Part shown: piece after piece, positions 49,572-57,744 of the stretch
How positions within the stretch are numbered: position 1 is the first letter of the stretch
Layout of the letters: each line of letters opens with the position of its first letter
Source: UBA6168 sp964423205
GTDB taxonomy: Bacteria > Bacteroidota > Bacteroidia > Chitinophagales > Saprospiraceae
Direction: 5' to 3'
Assembly: GCA_964423205.1 (NCBI GenBank)
Contig: CAYRDX010000009.1
Coordinates: 1-64,000, forward strand
DNA length: 64,000 nucleotides
The notes under the pieces: model-generated
Database searches by the model: none
The model's input: the letters and a program-made list of their open reading frames with translations, nothing else
Told to the model about the DNA's origin: nothing
Translations under genes and position numbers: made by a program

Positions 49572-50081
49572 ATGAGATCGATATTATTCGTTTTTTTGGC
49601 TATGGTGCTTATTGGTTGTGCAACAACCAAAAATCAGGAAGTTACCTCTCACACCGGCAAACCCATTTTACTTGGCAAGGTTGACAGATCAGGCATGGAG
49701 AAAGCTCCATACAATGAATGGTTCAATGCCACCTATTCGGGTTACGAATTGGACAAAACAACACTCGACAAAACTGACCTGAAGGGTGTCGAGATAAAAC
49801 TGTTTCTCGGCACCTGGTGTGGCGACAGCCAGGAGCAGGTACCACGCTTTTACAAGATGTTGGACTACAAGAAATATCCCGTCAAAAAGATGACTGTAAT
49901 TGCACTTGACAATCATCCCGACCGCCGGAAAACAAGCCCGGGTGGTGAAGAAAAAGGCTGGAACATTGAATACGTTCCCACTTTCATTGTGCTGAAGGAT
50001 GGGAAGGAAATGGGCCGAATTGTCGAATACCCTAAAGCCTCTTTGGAAAAAGACCTGGCTGCTATCGTTGCGAAGAAATAG
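49572..50081 (+). CDS. Thioredoxin-fold lipoprotein with WCGDS active site
   Basis: 169 residues. MRSILFVFLAMVLIGC contains a lipobox (LIGC). The fold is thioredoxin-like: VEIKLFLGTWCGDSQEQVPRFYKMLDYKK and a cis-Pro loop NIEYVPTFIVLKDGKEMGRIVEYPK. The usual CxxC is WCGDS, so Cys83 is the only Cys in the mature domain apart from the lipidated Cys16. It therefore cannot form an internal disulfide and is not a classical disulfide reductase. I recall similar GTWCGDS proteins as a common Bacteroidota family. It might act through a mixed disulfide. Monocistronic, followed by a MITE-like element. Confidence 0.85.
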   Translation: MRSILFVFLAMVLIGCATTKNQEVTSHTGKPILLGKVDRSGMEKAPYNEWFNATYSGYELDKTTLDKTDLKGVEIKLFLGTWCGDSQEQVPRFYKMLDYKKYPVKKMTVIALDNHPDRRKTSPGGEEKGWNIEYVPTFIVLKDGKEMGRIVEYPKASLEKDLAAIVAKK

Positions 50082-50125
50082 ACTGTTGAAAGTTGAGTTG
50101 GTTGAGTTGGTTGAAAGGGTTGAGA

Positions 50126-50323
50126 GGCAGAGTCGATTGGTTCTGGTTTTTGACTGGTTTTTGATTGACGATATATGATTGACGATATCAGATTTTTGAT
50201 TTTCCGAGACAAGAACCGGCCGTTTGCGTCCCGAAAAATCAAATCCCGATAGCTATCGGGATACGTCTGATATCTTAAATCTGAAATCAAAAAACCCTTA
50301 TAAACCAGAACCAATCAGCCCTG
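50126..50323 (+). mobile_element. MITE-like element, copy 1
   Basis: About 198 bp with terminal inverted repeats: GATTGGTTCTGGTTT at 50135-50149 and its exact complement AAACCAGAACCAATC at 50302-50316, extended outward by GGCAG-like ends. The inside carries the perfect palindrome ATCCCGATAGCTATCGGGAT (about 50243-50262). It is almost identical, in reverse orientation, to 54492-54686. The ORFs that can be read through it are spurious. No transposase is encoded. Confidence 0.8.
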
Positions 50324-50443
50324 GGTTAGGGGGTTGAGAAAGTTGAGGCAATTGAGAGGTGCTATCTCAACTCAACCTTCTAAACTTCCTCAACCAACTC
50401 AACCACATCAGGAATTGTCATTTTTCCAAATAAAATCAATGCC

Positions 50444-50647
50444 ATGAGTCTGAAAAAACTGATAACCCATTTCAATGAAAAAATGCAGTGGTACGACGTA
50501 CCTATCCTGAAACTCACAGTGTTTTTTGCAACCCTGTTTCTTTTGACTGCCTGGCCGGCATTTCGTGAACTCTTACTCGGGATAGACTGGTACTGGTACC
50601 TGGGTCTAACCCTCATTATGATGTTTTATCTGATGAAAAAGATGTAG
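50444..50647 (+). CDS. Small membrane protein
   Basis: 67 residues: MSLKKLITHFNEKMQWYDVPILKL followed by two short hydrophobic segments (TVFFATLFLLTAWPAFREL and WYWYLGLTLIMMFYL) and KKM. The amphipathic N-terminus with two membrane helices looks like a real small inner-membrane protein. It sits between the MITE copy and the xylanase gene. Function unknown; no motif recognised. Confidence 0.6.
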   Translation: MSLKKLITHFNEKMQWYDVPILKLTVFFATLFLLTAWPAFRELLLGIDWYWYLGLTLIMMFYLMKKM

Positions 50648-50844
50648 AAATGATATTTTGCAATCGGTTGCAGAAGTCTTTTTCAATTTATTACCTTGTG
50701 CTTTCTATCTCGATTTTCAGTACTACTCCATCAAGTGTAGTAATGTAAACTCAGTGCAACACCTGTTTATAACCACCAGACACAGTATGCGAAACGCAGG
50801 GTGCTTCCAGGCTGTGTTTGCCAATTCACAGCGTTATGCAAACC
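50648..50844. other. Leader region of the xylan locus
   Basis: Contains the inverted pair TACTAC...GTAGTA (about 50717-50741) and TTGCAATCGGTTGCAG (50667-50682), which could be operator-like. No proven promoter box. This would be the place for control of the xylan genes. Confidence 0.3.
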
Positions 50845-51975
50845 ATGAAAGCAATCTCCATTTTGTTCTTCGTTCTGCCCATCGCATTTTCCTGTAATTC
50901 TGAATCAGCTCAAAAGGCAAGCTCCAGCAATGCCAATTCTTTGAAAGATGCCTACAAAGACAACTTTTACATTGGCGCTGCTTTGGGTGCCGAACACATC
51001 AGAGAAGAAGATCCAATAGCTTCTGGCCTCGTTTCCAAGGAATTCAACAGCCTCACAGCTGAAAACATTATGAAATGGATGTACATCCATCCAGAAAGGG
51101 GAAAGTTTAACTTCGAACTACCCGATAAGTTTGTGGCATTGGGTGAAAAACACGGGATGCAACTGATTGGACATACACTGATTTGGCACAGTCAGACAGC
51201 GCCCTGGGTAAATAACATTAAGACAGGCGGGGAGATGGAAAAGGTGATGGAGGAACACATCAGTTCCATAGTCGGTCATTTCAAAGGTAAGATTCATGGC
51301 TGGGATGTGCTCAATGAAGTATTGAATGAAGACGGAACCTTGCGCGAATCCATTTTCCTGAAAACTATGGGAGAGTCTTATATCAAAAAAGCTTTTGACC
51401 TGGCGGCGGCTGCCGATCCTGAGGCCGAACTGTATTACAACGATTACAACATTGAACAGCCCAGGAAAAGGGAAGGATGTATTAAAATGATAAAAAAGCT
51501 GCAGGAAAGCGGGACGAAAATTGATGGAGTTGGCATTCAGGGTCACTGGGGATTAAATGGTCCTCCAGTGGAAGAAATTGAAAAGAGTATCATCGAGTAC
51601 GCCGCCCTTGGACTTAAAGTGATGTTTACGGAAGTGGATATCAACGTATTACCCAACCCCTGGGACTTGACCGGTGCCGATGTGAGTTTGAACTATCCTG
51701 GCAGTCCACACATGAATCCCTATCCAGAGGGGCTTCCAGATTCTATTGCAATAAAACAAGCCAAACGCTACAAGGATATTTTCAAGGTACTCATCAAACA
51801 CCAGGATAAAATTGACCGTGTAACTTTTTGGGGCGTAAATGATGGTCATTCCTGGAAAAACAACTGGCCGATAAAAGGCCGGACGGATTATCCTTTACTT
51901 TTTGATAGGGAGTTTAAACCGAAAAAAGCCTATTACAGCGTAATGGAACTGAAAAACCCTGACATTAAACCTTGA
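50845..51975 (+). CDS. GH10 endo-1,4-beta-xylanase, lipoprotein
   Basis: 377 residues from the ATG at 50845 (MKAISILFFVLPIAFSC, lipobox AFSC); the ATG at 50836 adds three residues. GH10 TIM barrel: FNSLTAENIMKWMYIHPERGKFNF, GHTLIWHSQTAPWV, GWDVLNEVLNED (acid/base Glu in WDVLNE), DGVGIQGHWGL and VMFTEVDINVLP (nucleophile Glu). It cleaves internal beta-1,4 xylan bonds on the cell surface or in the periplasm. It has no carbohydrate-binding module. First gene of the xylan locus; the GPH symporter gene follows 28 bp later. Confidence 0.96.
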   Translation: MKAISILFFVLPIAFSCNSESAQKASSSNANSLKDAYKDNFYIGAALGAEHIREEDPIASGLVSKEFNSLTAENIMKWMYIHPERGKFNFELPDKFVALGEKHGMQLIGHTLIWHSQTAPWVNNIKTGGEMEKVMEEHISSIVGHFKGKIHGWDVLNEVLNEDGTLRESIFLKTMGESYIKKAFDLAAAADPEAELYYNDYNIEQPRKREGCIKMIKKLQESGTKIDGVGIQGHWGLNGPPVEEIEKSIIEYAALGLKVMFTEVDINVLPNPWDLTGADVSLNYPGSPHMNPYPEGLPDSIAIKQAKRYKDIFKVLIKHQDKIDRVTFWGVNDGHSWKNNWPIKGRTDYPLLFDREFKPKKAYYSVMELKNPDIKP

Positions 51976-52003
51976 TATAAAAATCGCTTTAAACAGGTAA
52001 CAG

Positions 52004-53425
52004 ATGAACAACGTTTCACAAAAACTATCCGTGCGGGAAAAGGTAGGATATTCCCTCGGCGATCTTGCTGCAAACCTGGTTTTCCAGACCCTTTTGACAT
52101 TTCTCGCCTTCTTTTATACTGATGTGTACGGGTTGAAACCAGAAATAGCTACGCCGATTATTTTTTTCGTCGGCATTTTCGCTGCTGTCATTTTTAACCC
52201 CATCATGGGGGCAGTGGCCGACCGCACCAATACGCGCTGGGGAAAATTCAGGCCCTGGATACTTTGGACTGCAGTGCCACTGGGGGCCATAGCGTTGCTG
52301 GCATTCAGTACGCCAAACTTCAGCATGCAGGGCAAAATCATTTATGCCATCATCACCTACACCCTTTTGCTGATGTTGTATGCCGCCAACAACCTGCCTT
52401 ATGCGGCCCTGAGTGGCGTTATCACCGGTAATATGGCTGAGCGAAACAGCCTTTCTTCCTATCGCTTCGTGGCAGTTATGGCAGCACAATTCATCGTTCA
52501 GGTACTGATGTATCCCTTCGTAGACTACATGGGAGGTGGCGACAGGGCTCTTGGCTTTTCCAAAGTAATGACCTTTCTGGCAGCGACCGGCACTTTGCTT
52601 TTGCTGATAACCTTTTTTACAACGAAAGAAAGGATAGTGCCCAAGCCGGAACAGAAATCCACCCTGAAGGAAGATTTAGACGACCTAATCAAAAACCGGC
52701 CCTGGGTAATCATGCTGTTGCTTACCATCCTGGTGTTCATCACGCTCGCACTGAAAGGGGGAATGTATGTTTATTATTTTGAAAATTACCTCGACAAAGC
52801 AGCAATAGGTGGCTTCCTCGGCAAGTTTGGACTACAAAATATCGAAAATCCGGCATCCTATGGTTTCAGTGTTTTCAACGGCTGCGGCATCGTTTTCATG
52901 ATCATCGGAATCATGTTTTCAAAACCACTGGCAGATAAATATGGTAAACGGGATGTGTTCGGAATAGCGCTGGTGATTTCTACATTGTTCATACTGGTAC
53001 TGTATTTTATATCACCATCCGGTATCAGCATGGTGATGCTTGCGCAAATCCTGCATGGCTTTTTCTATGGCATTACCATCCCAATTCTATGGGCAATGAT
53101 TGCGGATGTGGCAGATTATTCGGAATGGAAAAATAACCGCCGGGCCACTGCCATTATCTTTTCAGCCATGATGGTCGGCCTAAAACTGGGCCTTACTTTC
53201 GGTGGCGCCCTTGTTACGGGTATCTTGGGTGTTTACGGATATGATGCGACTCTGACAAGTCAATCCGATGCTGCGGTTCAGGGAATCAGGATGTCCGTCA
53301 GCGTTTATCCGGGTATTTTCTTCTTGATTGGCGCGGCGCTTCTTTTCTTTTATGAAATTAACAAGGCAAAGGAGACGCAGATTGAGCAGGAATTGGCTGC
53401 ACGCAGATTGGAGTCAAAACAATAA
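52004..53425 (+). CDS. GPH-family (MelB/XylP-like) sugar:cation symporter
   Basis: 473 residues with 12 membrane segments. The N-terminus (KLSVREKVGYSLGDLAANLVFQTLLTFLAFFYTDVYGL) is the classical GPH start, followed by NPIMGAVADRTNTRWGKFRPWILW (loop 2-3 signature). It imports xylose or xylo-oligosaccharides with Na+ or H+ (inference from context; XylP and YnaJ-like members are known). Sandwiched between the GH10 lipoprotein gene and a cytosolic GH43 gene, 28 and 57 bp away, so one operon. The imported oligosaccharides would be cleaved by the GH43. Confidence 0.94.
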   Translation: MNNVSQKLSVREKVGYSLGDLAANLVFQTLLTFLAFFYTDVYGLKPEIATPIIFFVGIFAAVIFNPIMGAVADRTNTRWGKFRPWILWTAVPLGAIALLAFSTPNFSMQGKIIYAIITYTLLLMLYAANNLPYAALSGVITGNMAERNSLSSYRFVAVMAAQFIVQVLMYPFVDYMGGGDRALGFSKVMTFLAATGTLLLLITFFTTKERIVPKPEQKSTLKEDLDDLIKNRPWVIMLLLTILVFITLALKGGMYVYYFENYLDKAAIGGFLGKFGLQNIENPASYGFSVFNGCGIVFMIIGIMFSKPLADKYGKRDVFGIALVISTLFILVLYFISPSGISMVMLAQILHGFFYGITIPILWAMIADVADYSEWKNNRRATAIIFSAMMVGLKLGLTFGGALVTGILGVYGYDATLTSQSDAAVQGIRMSVSVYPGIFFLIGAALLFFYEINKAKETQIEQELAARRLESKQ

Positions 53426-53482
53426 CACGGGTATTTCACCCTCCTGCTTTAATTGCAACTAAGGTCAAAAAATAACTTCATC

Positions 53483-54502
53483 ATGGAAAAACCTTGGGAA
53501 GATCACATCATACAGGACTATAACGAAAGGGCCATTTCCCCACCCCTGGTCACTCATATGTTCACAGCGGACCCCTCCGCTCATTTGTTTCAAGGCCGGA
53601 TTTACATTTATCCATCTCATGACTTCGACGCGGGAATACCGTTCAATGACAATGGCGACCATTTCGGCATGGAGGACTATCATGTCTTTAGTATGGATGA
53701 ACCGGGTGCATCGGTGACTGACCACGGTGTGGCTCTGCATGTCAGGGACGTCCCCTGGGCTGAACGGCAGATGTGGGCGCCAGATGCGGCATATAAGGAC
53801 GGCAAATACTATTTCTATTTCCCGGCCAAACGCAAAGACGGCATTTTCCAGATTGGAGTGGCAGTGGGTGACAGACCTGAAGGGCCTTTCGTTCCTGAAC
53901 CCGAAGCTATCGAAGGTTCTTATTCTATCGACCCAGCGGTTTTCAAAGATGATGATGGCTGCTACTACATGTACTTCGGAGGCATCTGGGGTGGTCAATT
54001 ACAAAAGTACCGGAATAATATTTTCCATGAAAACAATGAACTGCCCAAAGGTGATGAACCTGCTTTAGGCCCAATTGTGGCCAAGCTGAGTGACGACATG
54101 AAACAGTTTGCTGAAACACCCAGAGAGATTAAAATTCTGGATGAAAACGGGATGCCACTATTGGAAAAAGACAATGACCGTCGGTTTTTCGAAGCATCGT
54201 GGATGCACAGATATCAGGGTAAATATTACTTCTCCTATTCAACAGGTGATACTCATTTCCTTTGTTATGCAACAGGTGATAACCCTTACGGGCCTTTCAC
54301 TTATGGAGGCAGAATTCTGAACCCCGTGGTTGGTTGGACCAGTCATCATTCTATTTGCGAGTTTATAGGAAAATGGTACCTGTTTTACCACGATTCTCTG
54401 TTGTCAAAAGGTATTACTCACCTGCGTTCCATAAAAATGACGGAGTTGACATACCGGCCGGATGGAAGTTTCGAAACACTGAACCCCTATAGGCAGGGCT
54501 GA
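53483..54502 (+). CDS. GH43 beta-xylosidase/alpha-L-arabinofuranosidase (cytosolic)
   Basis: 339 residues from the ATG at 53483 (MEKPWEDHIIQDYN); the TTG at 53453 is not needed. No signal peptide, hence cytosolic. Five-bladed propeller motifs: HMFTADPSAHLFQGRIYIYPSHD (general base Asp), GSYSIDPAVFKDDDGCYYMYF (pKa-setting Asp), DRRFFEASWMHRYQGKYYFSYS (acid Glu). It hydrolyses imported xylo- or arabino-oligosaccharides. The stop codon (54500-54502) lies inside the end of MITE-like copy 2, and the last residues RQG are encoded by it, so the native C-terminus may be slightly altered or truncated. Confidence 0.92.
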   Translation: MEKPWEDHIIQDYNERAISPPLVTHMFTADPSAHLFQGRIYIYPSHDFDAGIPFNDNGDHFGMEDYHVFSMDEPGASVTDHGVALHVRDVPWAERQMWAPDAAYKDGKYYFYFPAKRKDGIFQIGVAVGDRPEGPFVPEPEAIEGSYSIDPAVFKDDDGCYYMYFGGIWGGQLQKYRNNIFHENNELPKGDEPALGPIVAKLSDDMKQFAETPREIKILDENGMPLLEKDNDRRFFEASWMHRYQGKYYFSYSTGDTHFLCYATGDNPYGPFTYGGRILNPVVGWTSHHSICEFIGKWYLFYHDSLLSKGITHLRSIKMTELTYRPDGSFETLNPYRQG

Positions 54503-54701
54503 TTGGTTGTATTTTATAAGGGTTTTTTGATTTCAGATTTAAGATATCAGACGTATCCCGATAGCTATCGGGATTTGATTTTTCGGGACGCAAACGGCCG
54601 GTTCTTGTCTCGGAAAATCAAAAATCTGATATCGTCAATCATATATCGTCAATCAAAAACCAGTCAAAAACCAGAACCAATCAACCCTGCCTTATAGGGA
54701 T
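54487..54701 (-). mobile_element. MITE-like element, copy 2 (inverted)
   Basis: About 215 bp between CCCCTATAGGCAGGGCTGATTGG and the complementary CCAATCAACCCTGCCTTATAGGG. Its central ~170 bp are the reverse complement of copy 1, identical apart from the left terminus (GATTGGTTGTATTTT instead of GATTGGTTCTGGTTT). The palindrome ATCCCGATAGCTATCGGGAT is retained. It begins inside the GH43 gene end and stops 26 bp before the next GH43 gene, so it separates the two halves of the xylan locus. Confidence 0.8.
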
Positions 54702-54727
54702 TAGGTAGAACCTGTCAAGAAAAGAAA

Positions 54728-56443
54728 ATGAAGAAGATAGATTTGGTTTTGCTTTTTGTTTTCGCACTGATTACAGCCTGTAATTCGGTGAAACAACATT
54801 CCGATTTTACATCGGAAACAACATTTACTAATCCAATTCTGGCCGGTTTTTACCCTGATCCAAGTATTTGCCGGGTTGATGACGACTACTACCTGGTCAC
54901 CTCTACCTTTTCTTATTTTCCGGGGCTTCCCGTACAGCATAGCAAAGACCTGGTCAATTGGACCACCATCGGTCATGTCATAGATAGAACGGAGCAAATG
55001 GACCACAACGGTGCCCGGGTTTCAAGAGGACTTTTTGCGCCAGCAATACGATACCACAAAGGGACCTTTTATGTTATTTGCACGCAGGTGGACAGGATGG
55101 GTAACTTCATCGTTACGGCTAAAAATCCTGCAGGGCCATGGTCTCTGCCAGTCAGGGTGCCGGAAGTGAATGGCATCGACCCCTCTTTGTTCTTTGATGA
55201 TGATGGCAAAGTTTATCTCACTTACAACAGTATCCCACCAGACAACAAGTCACTTTACAGTGGGCACCGAACCATCCGTCAATATGAATTTGACCCTGTT
55301 GCGATGAAAGTAGTTGGAGAGGAGCGCATTCTTGTTAATGGCGGAGTGGACATCACCAAAAATCCGGTTTGGATTGAAGCGCCCCATATTTTTAAGAAGA
55401 ACGGTTATTACTATTTGATTTGTGCGGAAGGCGGAACGGGCTACAATCACTCAGAGGTGGTCTTCAGAAGTGATAAACCCACCGGGCCATTCGTGCCGTG
55501 GGAAAGAAATCCCATCCTCACACAAAGGCATCTTGACCCTTCCAGACCGAATCCAATCACTTCAACCGGCCATGCCGATTTCGTGCAAACAAAGAACGGC
55601 GACTGGTGGGCAGTATTTCTTGGCTGCCGCCCTTATGGGGATGACCTGTACAATACGGGCAGGGAAACCTTTCTGTCGCCGGTAAAATGGATAGACGGCT
55701 GGCCAGTCATCAATCCGGATTTTGAGGAAGTTCAATACAGCTACCCGCTGCCACATCCTGATATAAAGGGCGAAAAAGGATTTCCACTCAGTGGTAATTT
55801 TGTGATAAGAGATGAATTCGACAAAAGTAAGCTGGCTCCCAATTGGGTCTTTTTGCGAAATCCACCTGCTGCCCCATGGTATAGCCTGATTACACGACCC
55901 GGTAGCATTGCTTTAAAAACACGGCCTGAAACATGCGCCGGCACATTAAATCCCAGCTTTATTGGTCACCGTCAACAGCATCAGGTTGGTTCTGCCACAA
56001 CCTTATTGTATTACAATGCAAATAGCGAACATGAAAAAGCAGGCCTTCTGGCCTTTCAAAGTGAAAAGAACTACTACTATTTGTGTAAGTCAATTAAAGC
56101 TGGTCAGCCTGTTGTACAGTTATTTCAATCGGAAGGTGAGGGATTGAAACTGCTTGCTGACAGTCCGGTAGGGGACGGACCTTTGCAATTGAAAATAGAC
56201 ATGCGAAAGGACACTTACGCCTTCTTCTTTGCTGAAAAAAAAGGATCGTGGAAGTTATTAAAGGAGGGGGTTGATGCGTCTTTTCTCAGTACCAAAGTTG
56301 CTGGTGGCTTTGTGGGTTCTTTCATGGCACTCTACACAACCTCAATAGGACAGGAAAGTGATAATGTCGCCTTTTTCGACTGGTTTGAATACCTGGGTAA
56401 TGACCCGGTTTTTGAAAAGGCAAAAACTGTTTCGAAACATTAG
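54728..56443 (+). CDS. GH43 beta-xylosidase with C-terminal GH43_C2-like domain, lipoprotein
   Basis: 571 residues. MKKIDLVLLFVFALITAC (lipobox ITAC). The GH43 propeller shows NPILAGFYPDPSICRVDDDYYLVTSTF (base Asp), NGIDPSLFFDDDGKVYLTYN (Asp) and WIEAPHIFKKNGYYYLICAEGGT (acid Glu). The last ~200 residues (RDEFDKSKLAPNWVFLRNP ... GGFVGSFMALYTTS) form the beta-sandwich domain C found in xylan 1,4-beta-xylosidases (subfamily 12-like). Exported, in contrast to the first GH43. The SMP-30-like lactonase gene starts 5 bp downstream. Confidence 0.94.
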   Translation: MKKIDLVLLFVFALITACNSVKQHSDFTSETTFTNPILAGFYPDPSICRVDDDYYLVTSTFSYFPGLPVQHSKDLVNWTTIGHVIDRTEQMDHNGARVSRGLFAPAIRYHKGTFYVICTQVDRMGNFIVTAKNPAGPWSLPVRVPEVNGIDPSLFFDDDGKVYLTYNSIPPDNKSLYSGHRTIRQYEFDPVAMKVVGEERILVNGGVDITKNPVWIEAPHIFKKNGYYYLICAEGGTGYNHSEVVFRSDKPTGPFVPWERNPILTQRHLDPSRPNPITSTGHADFVQTKNGDWWAVFLGCRPYGDDLYNTGRETFLSPVKWIDGWPVINPDFEEVQYSYPLPHPDIKGEKGFPLSGNFVIRDEFDKSKLAPNWVFLRNPPAAPWYSLITRPGSIALKTRPETCAGTLNPSFIGHRQQHQVGSATTLLYYNANSEHEKAGLLAFQSEKNYYYLCKSIKAGQPVVQLFQSEGEGLKLLADSPVGDGPLQLKIDMRKDTYAFFFAEKKGSWKLLKEGVDASFLSTKVAGGFVGSFMALYTTSIGQESDNVAFFDWFEYLGNDPVFEKAKTVSKH

Positions 56444-56448
56444 ATATT

Positions 56449-57471
56449 ATGCTAACTAAGATTCAATTATTCAGCATTTTTCTGCTTTTGATTAGTTCGG
56501 GATGCGGAGATTCCCGGCATCAGGATTCTGATGGCCAGCCTGTTGCATATAAGTCGATTGGATTTCTGGAAAAAGTGGATCCCGAATTTGACAACATCGT
56601 GCCAACAGATGCCAAAATTGAAGTCCTGGCTGAAGGTTTCGACTGGTCCGAAGGTCCATTGTGGTTGCCTGAACATAAAATACTTTTGTGGTCTGACGTT
56701 CCCAAAAACACCATTTACAGTTGGACTGAAAGCGAAGGGGCACAGACCTATCTCAATCCTTCAGGCTATACGGGTGAAGGGGAACGTGAAGGTTCTAATG
56801 GTTTGTTATTGAGTCCGGATGGAGAACTGATGCTTTGCCAGCATGGAGACCGGAGAATGGCAAAGATGGTTGCTCCTCTGGATAAACCAACACCAAATTA
56901 TCAGACACTTGCAGATCGCTACGACGGCAAACGCTTTAACAGCCCCAACGATGCAGCTTATGACCAGGAAGGGTATCTGTATTTCACTGACCCACCTTAT
57001 GGCTTACCGAAACAACAGGATGACCCGGGGAAAGAAATTCCTTTTCAGGGTGTGTACTGCATATCTCCTGATGGGGTGGTTACCCTTTTGGTGGACGACC
57101 TGACACGCCCTAACGGTATTGCTTTCAGCCCTGATTTCAAAAAGTGTTACGTTGCCAACTCAGACCCAGCTAGTGCAATCTGGATGGTGTACGATGTAGC
57201 TGCCAATAAAAAGCTCAGCAATGGCAGGATATTTTTTGATGCAACCTCTATGGTGGGTGAGAAAAAGGGTCTGCCTGATGGACTTAAGGTGCGTTCCGAT
57301 GGAACCATATTCGCAACCGGGCCTGGCGGAGTTCTCGTATTTACACCTGTTGGAAAGCATTTGGGTACCATAGTTACAGGTGAGGCTACTGCCAATTGCG
57401 CATTTAACGAAGATGAATCTGTGCTTTTTATGACTGCAGATGCCTACGTTGCCAGGATTCGTTTGAAATAA
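56449..57471 (+). CDS. SMP-30/gluconolactonase-like protein, lipoprotein
   Basis: 340 residues. MLTKIQLFSIFLLLISSGC with lipobox SSGC. Six-bladed propeller of the SMP-30/gluconolaconase/LRE type: AEGFDWSEGPLWLPEHKILLWSDVPKNTIYSW (metal Glu), GSNGLLLSPDGELMLCQHGDRRM, FNSPNDAAYDQEGYLYFTDPPYG (metal Asn) and RPNGIAFSPDFKKCYVANSD (metal Asn/Asp). Expected to hydrolyse a sugar lactone, perhaps xylonolactone in an oxidative pentose route (inference). Co-transcribed with the upstream GH43 (5-bp gap). Confidence 0.9.
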   Translation: MLTKIQLFSIFLLLISSGCGDSRHQDSDGQPVAYKSIGFLEKVDPEFDNIVPTDAKIEVLAEGFDWSEGPLWLPEHKILLWSDVPKNTIYSWTESEGAQTYLNPSGYTGEGEREGSNGLLLSPDGELMLCQHGDRRMAKMVAPLDKPTPNYQTLADRYDGKRFNSPNDAAYDQEGYLYFTDPPYGLPKQQDDPGKEIPFQGVYCISPDGVVTLLVDDLTRPNGIAFSPDFKKCYVANSDPASAIWMVYDVAANKKLSNGRIFFDATSMVGEKKGLPDGLKVRSDGTIFATGPGGVLVFTPVGKHLGTIVTGEATANCAFNEDESVLFMTADAYVARIRLK

Positions 57472-57744
57472 ATTTCGAAGCAGATTAGCAATCTGACTAT
57501 TGGTGTATAACAAGTGACAATTGAAACTGTAACTGAAATTCAACATTTGTTTACCTGTAAATTTGTATGGTGATGGAGGTAAAATTTGTTTTACCTGAAT
57601 TCACCAAAAACATAAGATCCATGCCTTTTAGGAACAAGTAAAAAGTAAAATGGCAAAAGGCAAAAGTTTTCCAACTGATTTTCAATTGGTTAAGAAAACA
57701 ATTTGGCTACTTAATTTTTGACTCATTACTTAATTAAAATCAAG
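57472..57744. repeat. Gap with GGCAAAAGG repeat (copy B) and GGTAAAA palindrome
   Basis: GGTAAAATTTGTTTTACC at 57578-57595 is an inverted pair with 7-bp arms. 57652-57685 is identical to 29049-29082; 57687-57702 is the exact reverse complement of the 16 bp that follow the arm in copy A. The right arm of copy A is missing here. The region should hold a promoter for GH30. Confidence 0.65.

Noticed and set aside
49913..50314. Open frame that reads through MITE-like copy 1, with a translation matching the one at 54503-54697
   Set aside because: The two translations are alike because the DNA element is duplicated. It has no independent start or RBS and overlaps the thioredoxin-like gene on the other strand.
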